Assembly (NCBI GenBank): GCA_934320845.1
Contig: CAKRFU010000032.1
Location: forward strand, 1-26,101
Length of the DNA stretch: 26,101 bases
Reading direction: 5' to 3'
Source of the DNA: an uncultured Lachnospiraceae bacterium
GTDB taxonomy: Bacteria > Bacillota > Clostridia > Lachnospirales > Lachnospiraceae
Within the stretch, counting starts at the first letter, position 1. Each line of letters begins with the position of its first letter. The position numbers and the translations under genes are program-made. The notes beneath the pieces were generated by a model. That model was not told where the DNA came from and searched no databases. It worked only from the letters and a program-made list of their open reading frames with translations. Shown piece by piece: positions 7,283 to 16,467 of this stretch.

Positions 7283-8575
7283 TTATTCCTCAACAAATTG
7301 TTTAAGCAAGTCAAACTGCTCTTTCGCATTTTTCTTTATTTTTGGTATATTTAATACCAGACTATCATGTAATTTTTTTCTATTTTCTATACACATTTGT
7401 ATTTTATCTATCAAATCTTGTAGGTCATTAGGATCAGCTAAATAATCTTGCATCCCCGTAATTTCTGCAAATCCTTTTAACTTATGTGCCTTAGGTTCAT
7501 GACCATAATCAATAATTACAGTTGGTATGCATTGAGAAATTCCTGCAACCGCTCCATGCATTCTTCCACTGATTAAAATATCGAAATTTGATATAATTCC
7601 CTTTGTTTCCTCTGGCGAATAAACTCCATTAAATAATTGTGCATCAATTTTTTCTTTCTTCAATATCTCACTAAATTGCTCCATAATCGGATAGTCTCTT
7701 CCATGTTTCAATGCAAACGGCTTAGGTGAAATATCAAATCCATTAGAATGTGATAATAAATAAATTTTTATATTATATTTTTCATTGATATTTTTAATTG
7801 CATTAACAAAATTATCATATTCTACCACATCTCTAGGCCATGCATCAAATGGACCACGTTTAAAATTCCAACCGCATAATATGATGCCAATTTTAAGATT
7901 ATCCTTCAAAAATACTTCTTTTATATTTATTTTTTTACTTACTTCATCTTGTGAAGCCTGTTCAAACAAAAAAGATGGGCATGCATAATTTTTAACATTG
8001 TTCATATCAAAATTTTGTTTATTTAACAGTTTCGTACTTATATTTTCCCTATTAGTAACTAATTTAAATCCTGAAAAAACTTTTTTAACAAATTCTATAT
8101 CACAACAATTATCAAATGGTCCTGGTGAACCAGCTATCATAACTGTAGGTTTTAATAATTGAGCAATTAAATCTTTGTATAGTCCAGTAATAAATCTATC
8201 TTTTCCTAAAAAATTTGCATTATCTCCCCAAATGTCCCCCGAAAAATCAATGACCAAATCTGCTTTTCTAACTTCTATTATATACTCACTATTAACTTTT
8301 TTTCCTTCACATAAATCTAAATACTCACTTTTGGCTAAAGCTAAATTATCTTCACTTTCAAAATCATAATACAATTCCATTGGAACAACTTCAACACCAA
8401 ACTTTTTACAAAACTCTTTTGATAATTGCATAGTTGTAACAAATTGTGCATTTTTAAAAACTCTTCTTAATTGTTCAAACATTGGTTTAAGAATATAATA
8501 ATTTCCTATATTTCCGAATTCCATTCGTCCCCAATGCAATGTACATTGTCCCATAATAAAAATTCTTTTTTTCAT
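7283..8575 (-). CDS. Polysaccharide pyruvyl transferase family protein
   Basis: Family members (CsaB/WcaK-like, GT-B-type fold) transfer a pyruvyl group from PEP onto a sugar as a ketal, or act as related transferases. The 430-aa length fits. Recognisable parts are an N-terminal Rossmann half with GNIGNYYIL (residues 21-29), the segment DLVIDFSGDIWGDN (106-119, matching the family's D-S-GG/D block), IAGSPGPF (147-154), and the C-terminal signature SGRMHGAVAG (336-345) followed by PTVIIDYGHEPKAHKL. No signal peptide is present, so it acts in the cytoplasm. GAGGAGC sits 5 nt before ATG at 8575. It lies between the GT2 glycosyltransferase and the WbqC-like gene. Whether the product is a pyruvate ketal or another modification cannot be told from sequence. 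It also uses PEP, the substrate of PepM upstream. Confidence 0.8.
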   Translation of the reverse strand: MKKRIFIMGQCTLHWGRMEFGNIGNYYILKPMFEQLRRVFKNAQFVTTMQLSKEFCKKFGVEVVPMELYYDFESEDNLALAKSEYLDLCEGKKVNSEYIIEVRKADLVIDFSGDIWGDNANFLGKDRFITGLYKDLIAQLLKPTVMIAGSPGPFDNCCDIEFVKKVFSGFKLVTNRENISTKLLNKQNFDMNNVKNYACPSFLFEQASQDEVSKKINIKEVFLKDNLKIGIILCGWNFKRGPFDAWPRDVVEYDNFVNAIKNINEKYNIKIYLLSHSNGFDISPKPFALKHGRDYPIMEQFSEILKKEKIDAQLFNGVYSPEETKGIISNFDILISGRMHGAVAGISQCIPTVIIDYGHEPKAHKLKGFAEITGMQDYLADPNDLQDLIDKIQMCIENRKKLHDSLVLNIPKIKKNAKEQFDLLKQFVEE

Positions 8576-8599
8576 ATTGCTCCTCTTTTATCACTCTTG

Positions 8600-9658
8600 T
8601 TATTTTTCTATCAAACTCCCATTTTTTAAAATGTAGTTACTTAATGCTTTTAAAAATTCATCATCCCATTCATATTTTAATAAAAGCAGTAACACCTTAA
8701 ATTCACTTATATTTTTTAAAATTATATTTTCATCATATTTTGGACATAACATTAATATATTATTTTTCATTTTTCTAATTTCTGCAAACGGAATTGGATC
8801 AAACCCTGTCAGAAATTTCCAAAATGTTTTAAGATAATATGTCCTTAAAAATATATACTCAACCATTTCATGATTACTATCAATTAATTTTCTCTCTATA
8901 CACTCTTGAAAAAAAACAAGTCCTACTGAACATCTTTCCAATTGTATATAATCATTTTTCTCTTTACTATGTGTAAAACTATTTCCATGTATCCTGTAAT
9001 TATATAATGCATTATAGTATTTACCTATTTTTGTAGCGTACAATACAACCAATCCTGAAAAAAAATTATCACTAAAAGCAGTTTTTTTACTTCCGGCATT
9101 ATGAAAAATTTTATTATTTTTCAGAAAACTCGTTCTATATATTTTAGTCCATACATAAGTTGCACCAGGTAGTATTTTTTTACATGCTGCAATGTTTTTT
9201 GTTTCATTACTATTTACATTATATACATGAAACCCTTCTTTTTTCGCATGTGTCCTCTTTATGTAAGTACCATTTTCATCTGTGTAATTAAAAGAATACT
9301 CAATATAATCTAAATCAACATTTTCATCCATTAGATTCACGAGTTTTTCAAAAGCATCTAACTCAAACCAATCATCCTGATCACAAAATACTATATATTC
9401 TCCGTCAACATATTCCATAGCAATATTTCTACTACATGCAGATACTTTTAAAGAGTTCACATCATTTAAAACAATTATAATATTGTCGTTAAATTCCTTT
9501 TCATACTCCTTTAAAATATTAACAGAATTGTCCGTTGATGCATCATCAATAGCTACTATCTGTATGTTGCTTATTCCTATTGTCTGAAATATAATAGAAT
9601 CTAAACACTTCCTTAAATATTTTTCCCCATTATACACTGTTAATATAACACTTATCAT
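8600..9658 (-). CDS. GT2-family glycosyltransferase
   Basis: This is a GT-A fold glycosyltransferase that would transfer a sugar from a nucleotide-sugar donor to the growing glycan. The N-terminus SVILTVYNGEKYLRKCLDSI (residues 3-22), DDASTDNS (38-45) and the metal-binding block FCDQDDWFE (91-99) are classic for family GT2. The C-terminal 200 residues are variable and rich in aromatic and charged residues. There are no transmembrane helices, unlike many polymer-making GT2 enzymes, so it is soluble or peripherally bound. AAGGAGAG precedes ATG at 9658 by 5 nt. It is the only conventional glycosyltransferase in this operon, which implies that the glycan it builds is short or that other transferases are encoded elsewhere. 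Confidence 0.85.
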   Translation of the reverse strand: MISVILTVYNGEKYLRKCLDSIIFQTIGISNIQIVAIDDASTDNSVNILKEYEKEFNDNIIIVLNDVNSLKVSACSRNIAMEYVDGEYIVFCDQDDWFELDAFEKLVNLMDENVDLDYIEYSFNYTDENGTYIKRTHAKKEGFHVYNVNSNETKNIAACKKILPGATYVWTKIYRTSFLKNNKIFHNAGSKKTAFSDNFFSGLVVLYATKIGKYYNALYNYRIHGNSFTHSKEKNDYIQLERCSVGLVFFQECIERKLIDSNHEMVEYIFLRTYYLKTFWKFLTGFDPIPFAEIRKMKNNILMLCPKYDENIILKNISEFKVLLLLLKYEWDDEFLKALSNYILKNGSLIEK

Positions 9659-9672
9659 TCATTCTCTCCTTT

Positions 9673-10788
9673 TTATTTAATTTTAAAATACCTATTTATA
9701 ATATTTGAAATTTTCATTATTGCTTTATTTTCAATTTCAGGATATAATGGCAAAACTAAAATATCATCTGAAACTTCTCTGGCATTTTGCAATGATATGT
9801 ATTTATATTTATTTTTAAAACATGCCGAGTCCGATGTCAATGGAAAAAAATACTTTCTAGCATATATATTATTATTACGCAATAAATTAAAAATATCATC
9901 TCTTTCTTTCCTGCATCTAAATTTAATGGGCATATACGCATAATTATACTTTATTTTTTTATTATCAAACTTTTGTAAAATATAATACTGATCATTTTTT
10001 AAATTTTCTATGTATATTTTTGCTTTCTCATGTCTCATAGAAATATTTTTTTCTAAATATTTCAGATTACATAATCCCATAATAGCACAAAATTCATTCA
10101 TTTTTGCGTTAGCTCCAACTTCAACAACTAATTCTTCACCACGAATACCAAAATTTTTTAAATTATATATTCTATCATAATACTCTTTATTTTTTAGTAC
10201 TACGGCACCACCCTCGATTGTATTAAAAACCTTCGTTGCATGAAATGAAAATATAGATGCATCCCCAAAATTTGATACATCTATATTACAATATTTTTCA
10301 CCAAATGAATGTGCTGCATCATAAATAACTTTCAAATTATACTTATTTGCTATTTTTTCTATTTTATTTACATTACAGATATTTCCATATACATGTACCG
10401 GGACTATTGCAACAGTTTTCTCTGTTATCAAATTTTCAATTTTGTCTTCATCAATAGTATAATCATTCATTTTTATATCACAAAATACAGGAGTTAAACC
10501 ATTTCTGACAATTGCATGTGTTGTAGATACAAACGTAAATGGCGTTGTGATTACCTCACTTCCTTTTGGAAAATTCATTGCTTGAATAACAAGTTCCAAT
10601 GACATATGTCCATTTACCATTAATGATACATATTCGGCATTCAAATATTCTTTTAACTTTTTTTCCAATTCTTTATGATAACATCCCATATTTGTTAACA
10701 TATGAGATTCCCATAATGGCTTTATTTCTTTTATATATTCTTCATATGGCGGCATTGATGTTTTTGTTACAAATATTTTTTCACCCAT
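9673..10788 (-). CDS. DegT/DnrJ/EryC1-family PLP aminotransferase (nucleotide-sugar)
   Basis: Family enzymes transaminate keto-sugar nucleotides to amino sugars using PLP. The PLP-binding lysine is in FSFHATKVFNTIEGGAVV (K186), and the aspartate that contacts the pyridine nitrogen is in VIYDAAHSFGE (D157). LTNMGCYHKELEKKL (31-45) and TTPFTFVSTTHAI (81-93) are typical of the VioA/ArnB-like group. I place the start at ATG 10788, giving MGEKIFVTKTSMPPYEEY, which aligns with normal N-termini. A TTG at 10839 would add 17 residues that look non-coding. The ribosome site at either position is poor. The downstream formyltransferase and WbqC-like gene suggest an N-acylated amino-deoxy sugar. It is not the class V-type enzyme that makes 2-aminoethylphosphonate in known phosphonate pathways. 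Confidence 0.85.
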   Translation of the reverse strand: MGEKIFVTKTSMPPYEEYIKEIKPLWESHMLTNMGCYHKELEKKLKEYLNAEYVSLMVNGHMSLELVIQAMNFPKGSEVITTPFTFVSTTHAIVRNGLTPVFCDIKMNDYTIDEDKIENLITEKTVAIVPVHVYGNICNVNKIEKIANKYNLKVIYDAAHSFGEKYCNIDVSNFGDASIFSFHATKVFNTIEGGAVVLKNKEYYDRIYNLKNFGIRGEELVVEVGANAKMNEFCAIMGLCNLKYLEKNISMRHEKAKIYIENLKNDQYYILQKFDNKKIKYNYAYMPIKFRCRKERDDIFNLLRNNNIYARKYFFPLTSDSACFKNKYKYISLQNAREVSDDILVLPLYPEIENKAIMKISNIINRYFKIK

Positions 10789-10843
10789 AATTCTATACTC
10801 ACTCTCATTACAAATTAGTTTTAAGTACACTTCACCCAAAATA

Positions 10844-11959
10844 TCAAATCAATAATTTACGCACAAAGTTCTCTTTATTCTCTAACGCAGTAGTAGTAGG
10901 CCTTCCAAGGTCACTTCTGGCACCAATTGCCGATTTAACTTCTATAAAACATAATTTCTCTAACTTTTTTGCCTCATCTAAAACTGTTTCAAGTTCTTCT
11001 TTATTTACAGCACACATTACTTTGTCATATCCACAGCCTTTTGCTATCTTACATAAATTAATTTTTGAAGCTACTGTTGGCATTCCACCAACTGTCTCAT
11101 GTGCACCATTGTTAATAACTATATGAACCAAATTTTTCTGATGACTGCTTCCTATTACAGCCATTGCACCCATATGCATTAATGCTGCACCATCACCATC
11201 TATACACCACACTTTTTTATTCGGCTTATTTATAGCTATACCAAGCGCTATTGAACTACTATGGCCCATCGAACCAACTGTAAGAAAATCAAGATTGTGC
11301 TCTTGATTATTCTGTTCACGTATTTCAAATAGCTCTCTGCTTGCTTTTCCTGTAGTTGATACAATCGGATCATCTTTTGTGACTGCTACTATATGTTTAA
11401 TTATTTCCTCACGTGTCATTTTGTTATGATTTTTATACTCTACTTTCTTATCATATGAAAGAGCATCTTTTTCGACAACAAACGCAACATTCTTCCCTTG
11501 TTTTAATATCTTATTAAATCTTTCCATTACTTTTTCAATTTCAGTCTTTTCAGTTTCTGGAGATAATATAAACACTTCTATTCCCATATCTTCAAGCAAT
11601 TTTACAGTCACTTCTCCCTGATATATATGCTGTGGTTCATCGTGCACTCCCGGCTCCCCTCTCCATCCAACAACAAAAATACATGGTATAGCATATACTT
11701 TATCATTTAATAATGAAGCAACAGGATTTATTATATTTCCTATACCACTATTCTGCATATATACTACCGGTATCTTTCCTGTTGCCAAATGATATCCGGC
11801 AGCAATTGCCGTACAATTTCCTTCATTAGCAGCAATAATATGCTTCTTAGAAATCCCATATGTATTCATAAGAAAATCGCATAATGGTCTTAATTGCGAA
11901 TCAGGTACACCTGTATAAAACTCAGCATCTAATATATCTACAAAATCCTTAATATCCAT
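10844..11959 (-). CDS. ppd: Phosphonopyruvate decarboxylase (ThDP-dependent)
   Basis: This enzyme decarboxylates phosphonopyruvate to phosphonoacetaldehyde and so pulls the unfavourable PEP mutase reaction forward. The 371-aa length matches known Ppd enzymes. The Pyr domain contains IAANEGNCTAIAAGYHLATG, with the catalytic Glu at 46. GWRGEPGVHDEPQH (98-111) is a segment characteristic of phosphonopyruvate and sulfopyruvate decarboxylases. The ThDP/Mg motif is GDG (255-257) through NN (283-284), followed by GAHETVGGMPT. GGAGAAAAAC precedes ATG at 11959. It sits between the alcohol dehydrogenase and the aminotransferase genes, in the same operon as PepM. Sulfopyruvate decarboxylase is the only close alternative, and the fused PEP mutase next door argues against that. 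Confidence 0.93.
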   Translation of the reverse strand: MDIKDFVDILDAEFYTGVPDSQLRPLCDFLMNTYGISKKHIIAANEGNCTAIAAGYHLATGKIPVVYMQNSGIGNIINPVASLLNDKVYAIPCIFVVGWRGEPGVHDEPQHIYQGEVTVKLLEDMGIEVFILSPETEKTEIEKVMERFNKILKQGKNVAFVVEKDALSYDKKVEYKNHNKMTREEIIKHIVAVTKDDPIVSTTGKASRELFEIREQNNQEHNLDFLTVGSMGHSSSIALGIAINKPNKKVWCIDGDGAALMHMGAMAVIGSSHQKNLVHIVINNGAHETVGGMPTVASKINLCKIAKGCGYDKVMCAVNKEELETVLDEAKKLEKLCFIEVKSAIGARSDLGRPTTTALENKENFVRKLLI

Positions 11960-11982
11960 GTTTTTCTCCTAAATTTTAACAA

Positions 11983-13080
11983 CTATTCTTCAAAAACTTT
12001 TATATATATTTCTTTTATATTTTCTTTTTCCAATTTTATCGGATTATTTCTCAACCTATCTATATTAACCGATAAAGTCATTTCTTCTAAATCACTATTT
12101 TTAACTTTTGGAATCTGCATTTCCAAATCTTTTAACAATTTTTCAATTTTGCTAATTGCATCTTCAACAGTATCACATCTCATAGCTACAGCAATTTCCC
12201 TAAAAATATTTTTAACATAATCCTTACCACGTGAATCAATACAATTATCTATATTACATAACATATATCTCCATATTTTAGGCAACACAATTGCTGCTGC
12301 ATGTCCATGTGCTATTCCATATATTGATGTAATCTTATAACACATCGCATGTGCTGCAGTTGTTTGTGAAATGTTTATTGCTTTACCCGCAATATTAGCG
12401 GCACTCAACATATTCTTATTTCCTAAATATTCATTATTTAGATACAATTCCATATTATCAAAAATAAGTTTAAGTGCTCTCTTAGAATACAAACGGCTTT
12501 GCTCTGTTGAATTAACAGACCAGTATGATTCTATTGCATGACACAATGCATCGAACATTGTAGCCTTTCTCTGATATTTTGGTACATTTTCTAAAACATT
12601 TGGTTCCAATAAGACTCCGTTTGGTATTATTGATTCATGTGTTACTGACTGTTTCTTTCCCTTGTAATAAATTACAGCAAATTTTGTAGCTTCACTCCCT
12701 GTTCCTGATGTAGTAGGAACAACAAACAAAGGTATGCTATTTTCAATAAATGGTTGCATTAAAAAGTTTTCATTATCTTTCATATTTGAAAACAATTTAA
12801 TACATTTTGCCACATCAATTGCGCTACCTCCGCCTATTGCTAAAACTGCATTGCAATTATTTTTTTTAAATGTTTCAACACCTTTAACAACAGACTCATA
12901 CATCGGATTTGGAGAAAAATCACTGAAATAATATACATTTGGTATCTTTTCAATTATATCCTTTACAATAGATAACTTCTTACATCGTTCTCCTGATACT
13001 ATCAATACTTTTTTTTCTTTCATAATATTACAAAAAGCTTCTATTTCTGCACTACCATGAAAATATATTTGTCTTTCCAA
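11983..13080 (-). CDS. Iron-type alcohol dehydrogenase, probable phosphonoacetaldehyde reductase
   Basis: The predicted role is NAD(P)H-dependent reduction of phosphonoacetaldehyde to 2-hydroxyethylphosphonate, as done by PhpC/FomC-type enzymes of this family. Motifs are GGGSAIDVAK (83-92, nucleotide binding) and VPTTSGTGSE (121-130). The metal ligands appear in place: D177 and H181 in FDALCHAIES, H244 in AAHAMCY and H258 in GIAHGHA. I choose TTG at 13080 as the start (MERQIYFHGSAE): GGAGG lies 8 nt before it. An upstream TTG at 13095 overlaps that ribosome site and has none of its own. It follows the PEP mutase gene and precedes the decarboxylase. With no AepZ-type transaminase in the window, this enzyme decides the predicted product. 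Substrate assignment is by context. Confidence 0.85.
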   Translation of the reverse strand: MERQIYFHGSAEIEAFCNIMKEKKVLIVSGERCKKLSIVKDIIEKIPNVYYFSDFSPNPMYESVVKGVETFKKNNCNAVLAIGGGSAIDVAKCIKLFSNMKDNENFLMQPFIENSIPLFVVPTTSGTGSEATKFAVIYYKGKKQSVTHESIIPNGVLLEPNVLENVPKYQRKATMFDALCHAIESYWSVNSTEQSRLYSKRALKLIFDNMELYLNNEYLGNKNMLSAANIAGKAINISQTTAAHAMCYKITSIYGIAHGHAAAIVLPKIWRYMLCNIDNCIDSRGKDYVKNIFREIAVAMRCDTVEDAISKIEKLLKDLEMQIPKVKNSDLEEMTLSVNIDRLRNNPIKLEKENIKEIYIKVFEE

Positions 13081-13124
13081 TCTAACAGCCTCCAAAAAAA
13101 CATAGCAATTATACTATTTATCTT

Positions 13125-15140
13125 TTAATAATCTTCAGGAATTAATGTCAAAATTTCCTTAATTGGCATACACATTGCATCTGCCTCTTTTGCTCGATGA
13201 TTCAATAAAATTGTTTCTGCTGTGCGACGCATTGCTGGAAAGCCACTTCTTGTTAAATGATTCGCATAAATTACTACATTTATACCACGTTTCTTAAATT
13301 CATCTTCAGTAACCTGATTAAATGATGTAGGAACAACAACTATTGGTGTCGTAGAATCTTTTGCCCTGAATTTTTCTACAAACTCAAAAATTTCATCTGG
13401 ATCCTTTTTTCTGCTATGTATCATTATTCCATCCGCACCTGCTTCTGTAAATGCAAATGCTCTTTCTAAAGCGTCATCCATACCTCTTTCCAAAATAAGG
13501 CTTTCTATTCTTGCAACTATCATAAAATCTTTAGATTTCTGCGCATTTTTTCCTGCTCTTATTTTTGCTGAAAAATTCTCTATACTATCCTGTGTCTGCT
13601 TTACTTCTGTTCCAAATAAAGAATTCTTTTTTAATCCTGTTTTATCTTCAATAATAACCATTGAAACTCCCATACGTTCCAATGTTTTTACTGTATAAAC
13701 AAAATGCTCTATCATTCCACCGGTATCTCCATCAAAAATAACCGGTTTCGTTGTAACCTCCATTATATCATCAATGGTTCTAAACCTTGATGTCATATCA
13801 ACTAATTCTATATCCGGCTTTCCTTTTGCTGTAGAATCACATAAACTTGATACCCACATAGCATCAAATTGGTACGATTTTCCTGCATCATCGTTAACTA
13901 TAGTTTTTTCTGCAATAAGTCCCGTTATTCCACTATGAGTCTCTATTGCTCTAACAAGACCTTTCATTTGTATTGCCTTCTTTAAACGACTGCGTCTTAC
14001 ATCCGGTAAAGATAATTCTGCTCTTGCCCTGTCTTCTAATTCTTTATATTTTTTATCTGACGCATATGGATATTCAACTAATACTCCACCATAAGTCGCT
14101 AATATAGAATTAACTTCATCTCTAATAGGCTTTTGTACACCTGTTTTCCAATCATCACCATGAACCACATAATCTGGATGTAATTTTTCTAAATTTTCCC
14201 GATAACTTAATTGCTTTTGTTCTATTACTTTGTAAACTCCCGCTATACTAGAAAATAATGCTTTACGTTCTTTAAACGGAAGCAACGGAAATCTTTTGTA
14301 ACTGACAACTGCTTCATCAGATAATACTCCTATAATAAGTTTTCCTAATCTTGATGCCTTTTTTATCAAAGCAATATGTCCGGAATGAATCATATCTGTT
14401 GAAAAGCACATATAAACTGTCTTTTTTTCTATATTATGAACCCTATCCTTTACAACAGCAAGATCATCAGGATTATCTATTTCACTACATAATTCATTTT
14501 TAATATCCATAGGAATGATTTTGCATTTCTCTGAAACATCGTTAAATGCACATTCAGCATACACATCACAATTACCGCTTTCACAATAATTTACAATTTC
14601 ACTGTTCCAAACTTCCCAATCATTCTTTTTTATATTATATAATGCCTGTGCTGCCATTGCATTATTAAAAAATTCAATTCCAACTTTTGTTATTTTGCCG
14701 TCTTCTATAACAGCCTTAAAATCTTTCTTAGGAAGAGAAACTGTTGAACTTACAGCCATGCAGCTTTCTTTACTTAAAATGACCTTTTCCAACACACTGC
14801 TTTCAAATACCAAATCTCCATGCATCAACAGTATATCATCATTTTCCAATTCTTTTCTTGCCAAATAAATTGAATAGATATAATTGGTTTCCATATATTT
14901 ATCATTATATATAAATGTATAATTTAATGGTAAATCCAAAGATTTACAATATTCCATAAGCTCTTCAGCAAATTTCCCGGTAGTTATGATAACATCCTCA
15001 ATTTCAAAATCAGCTAACATTTTAAGCTGCCTGCTTAAAATAGTTTCATTTGCTGATATTTTAGTCATACACTTTGGCTGTTCAGCTGTCAAACTTCCCA
15101 TTCGGCTTCCCATACCTGAATTTAAAATAATCGCTTTCAT
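13125..15140 (-). CDS. pepM: Three-domain PEP mutase: NTP-transferase + cytidylyltransferase-like + PepM
   Basis: The 671-aa protein has three domains. Residues 1-235 are a LicC/PntC-like nucleotidyltransferase (SGMGSRMGSLTAEQPK, 8-23; LMHGDLVFE, 105-113; KDFKAVIEDGKI). Residues 240-365 are a cytidylyltransferase-like Rossmann domain with HSGH (252-255) and HGDDW (327-331). Residues 385-671 are PEP phosphomutase, with MWVSSLCDSTAKGKPD (428-443), DGDTGG (470-475) and the diagnostic EDKTGLKKNS (498-507). PepM forms the C-P bond by rearranging PEP to phosphonopyruvate. The N-terminal domain would transfer CMP to the finished phosphonate. The middle domain is odd: where I expect a GISST-type nucleotide loop, the sequence runs VEYPYASDKKYKELED, so it may be inactive. 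GGAGG precedes ATG at 15140, which overlaps the licD stop as ATGA, suggesting coupled translation. Confidence 0.93.
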   Translation of the reverse strand: MKAIILNSGMGSRMGSLTAEQPKCMTKISANETILSRQLKMLADFEIEDVIITTGKFAEELMEYCKSLDLPLNYTFIYNDKYMETNYIYSIYLARKELENDDILLMHGDLVFESSVLEKVILSKESCMAVSSTVSLPKKDFKAVIEDGKITKVGIEFFNNAMAAQALYNIKKNDWEVWNSEIVNYCESGNCDVYAECAFNDVSEKCKIIPMDIKNELCSEIDNPDDLAVVKDRVHNIEKKTVYMCFSTDMIHSGHIALIKKASRLGKLIIGVLSDEAVVSYKRFPLLPFKERKALFSSIAGVYKVIEQKQLSYRENLEKLHPDYVVHGDDWKTGVQKPIRDEVNSILATYGGVLVEYPYASDKKYKELEDRARAELSLPDVRRSRLKKAIQMKGLVRAIETHSGITGLIAEKTIVNDDAGKSYQFDAMWVSSLCDSTAKGKPDIELVDMTSRFRTIDDIMEVTTKPVIFDGDTGGMIEHFVYTVKTLERMGVSMVIIEDKTGLKKNSLFGTEVKQTQDSIENFSAKIRAGKNAQKSKDFMIVARIESLILERGMDDALERAFAFTEAGADGIMIHSRKKDPDEIFEFVEKFRAKDSTTPIVVVPTSFNQVTEDEFKKRGINVVIYANHLTRSGFPAMRRTAETILLNHRAKEADAMCMPIKEILTLIPEDY

Positions 15141-16456
15141 GCTTTCCTCCCATATTTTTTATAATATTTTTTTAACCATAATTCATCCGGTGCATAATTT
15201 TTTGTTGTGCTCATTGCAATAATATCGTGCTTAACGTAACGTTTATCTTTTGGCGGCAATTTCATATAATCACCATACATAGTTTTCAAATATGTATTAT
15301 AATTTCCGGGAACAGGATATGTATCTCCCTCAAACTCCATCTCCACTGTCGGGAATATATCCTCATACTTATAGAATAACTTTTTGTTATATGGAGCACA
15401 TAAATCTGCTATATATCTGGGATCCTCACAATTATATCTACTCATTATATTATGTACTTTTTCACAAATTTTTTTACTTGAATGTAAATTTCTTATATAA
15501 TACTTATTGTTTACAATCAATTCTTTTATTGGGTTTCTACCCGTATATTGCTTTCTTTTCTTCATAGATGTATAATAGCTGCGTATATTCTTTTGTTCCC
15601 AGTAAAATTCATCCTGTTGCTCTGCATTTTCCGGTATAACATCAAATGGAAAAATATCTAAATAAAAGCCATGATGAATTCTTAAATGACTATTTGCTCT
15701 AACAACAGATGCTGTATGATTTCTAAAAATCTTTGAATGGCATACATAGTAATCAGGTGTTCTCTCTTCAGCAATAAGTAAAAAACCTTCTGATAATTCG
15801 TCATCTGCAATTTCCATAAATCTCTCATAATCACTTCTCAACATTCCAACATCTAAATCATCATCCCATGGAATAAATCCTTTATGTCTTACAGCTCCTA
15901 AAGCACTTCCTGCACACAAAAAATAAGGTATATTATTTTTTGTACATAATCTTTTTATTTCATATAATAATGGTAATAACTCCTTTTGTATTTTTTTTAC
16001 TGTCTCTTCTTCTTTTTTAGTATCCTGAATCATATCATTATGATTAACTATCTGCTCATAGTTTAATTTTCTTTTTGCTATTTCATCCATATCATAAACA
16101 TCACATTGTATATGATTTTCCTTTAAAATTTCATAATTTTGAACAAAATGTCTTTGATTTATAATAATTACAATATCAAAATTATTATTTTTAATATCGT
16201 CACAACAAATAATTTCACGTCCTTTTATTTTTTTTCCTCTTTTCCTTTTATCTATATCTATTATTTTTTTTATATATTTCTGTTCTTTATCTACTAACTC
16301 CATTAAAACAATTGTTTTATAACCGGCACCCCATATTGCTATATTTTTTTCTTTATTTTTTTCTAAAAATCTTTTAAAATCATCTTTTATATCTTTATAA
16401 TAATCCGACCATAAAACTTTTGCTTTATAGTTTTCTATGATTTCATTAACTTTCAT
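15137..16456 (-). CDS. licD: LicD phosphotransferase with N-terminal Rossmann-like domain
   Basis: The protein has two parts. Residues about 38-125 form a Rossmann-like unit, starting NIAIWGAGYKT and ending around FDIVIIINQRHF. Residues about 160-425 are the LicD domain, with FLCAGSALGAVRHKGFIPW, WDDDLD (197-202) and the second block GFYLDIFPFD. LicD enzymes transfer phosphocholine-type groups from CDP donors to sugars; here a CMP-phosphonate from the adjacent PepM fusion is a plausible donor (inference). I choose ATG 16456 as the start: AGGAG sits just upstream, while the ATG at 16471 overlaps both that site and the previous stop. The 3' end overlaps pepM by 4 bases. The N-terminal domain resembles that of the preceding gene, so the two proteins may bind the same ligand or partner. 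Confidence 0.87.
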   Translation of the reverse strand: MKVNEIIENYKAKVLWSDYYKDIKDDFKRFLEKNKEKNIAIWGAGYKTIVLMELVDKEQKYIKKIIDIDKRKRGKKIKGREIICCDDIKNNNFDIVIIINQRHFVQNYEILKENHIQCDVYDMDEIAKRKLNYEQIVNHNDMIQDTKKEEETVKKIQKELLPLLYEIKRLCTKNNIPYFLCAGSALGAVRHKGFIPWDDDLDVGMLRSDYERFMEIADDELSEGFLLIAEERTPDYYVCHSKIFRNHTASVVRANSHLRIHHGFYLDIFPFDVIPENAEQQDEFYWEQKNIRSYYTSMKKRKQYTGRNPIKELIVNNKYYIRNLHSSKKICEKVHNIMSRYNCEDPRYIADLCAPYNKKLFYKYEDIFPTVEMEFEGDTYPVPGNYNTYLKTMYGDYMKLPPKDKRYVKHDIIAMSTTKNYAPDELWLKKYYKKYGRKA

Positions 16457-16467
16457 CCAATGTCTCC

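Noticed and set aside
9673..10788. DegT aminotransferase as the 2-aminoethylphosphonate-forming transaminase
   Set aside because: The known enzyme is of a different PLP group, and this protein has the VioA/ArnB-like sugar-aminotransferase motifs. A sugar substrate fits the formyltransferase and WbqC neighbours better.
10844..11959. Sulfopyruvate decarboxylase
   Set aside because: The motifs would allow it, but the gene sits with a PEP mutase carrying the EDK...NS signature and a reductase, which together define a phosphonate pathway.
15137..16456. Ordinary choline-incorporation (lic) locus
   Set aside because: There is no choline kinase or choline transporter in the window, and the nucleotidyltransferase is fused to PEP mutase, so phosphocholine is not the best-supported donor.
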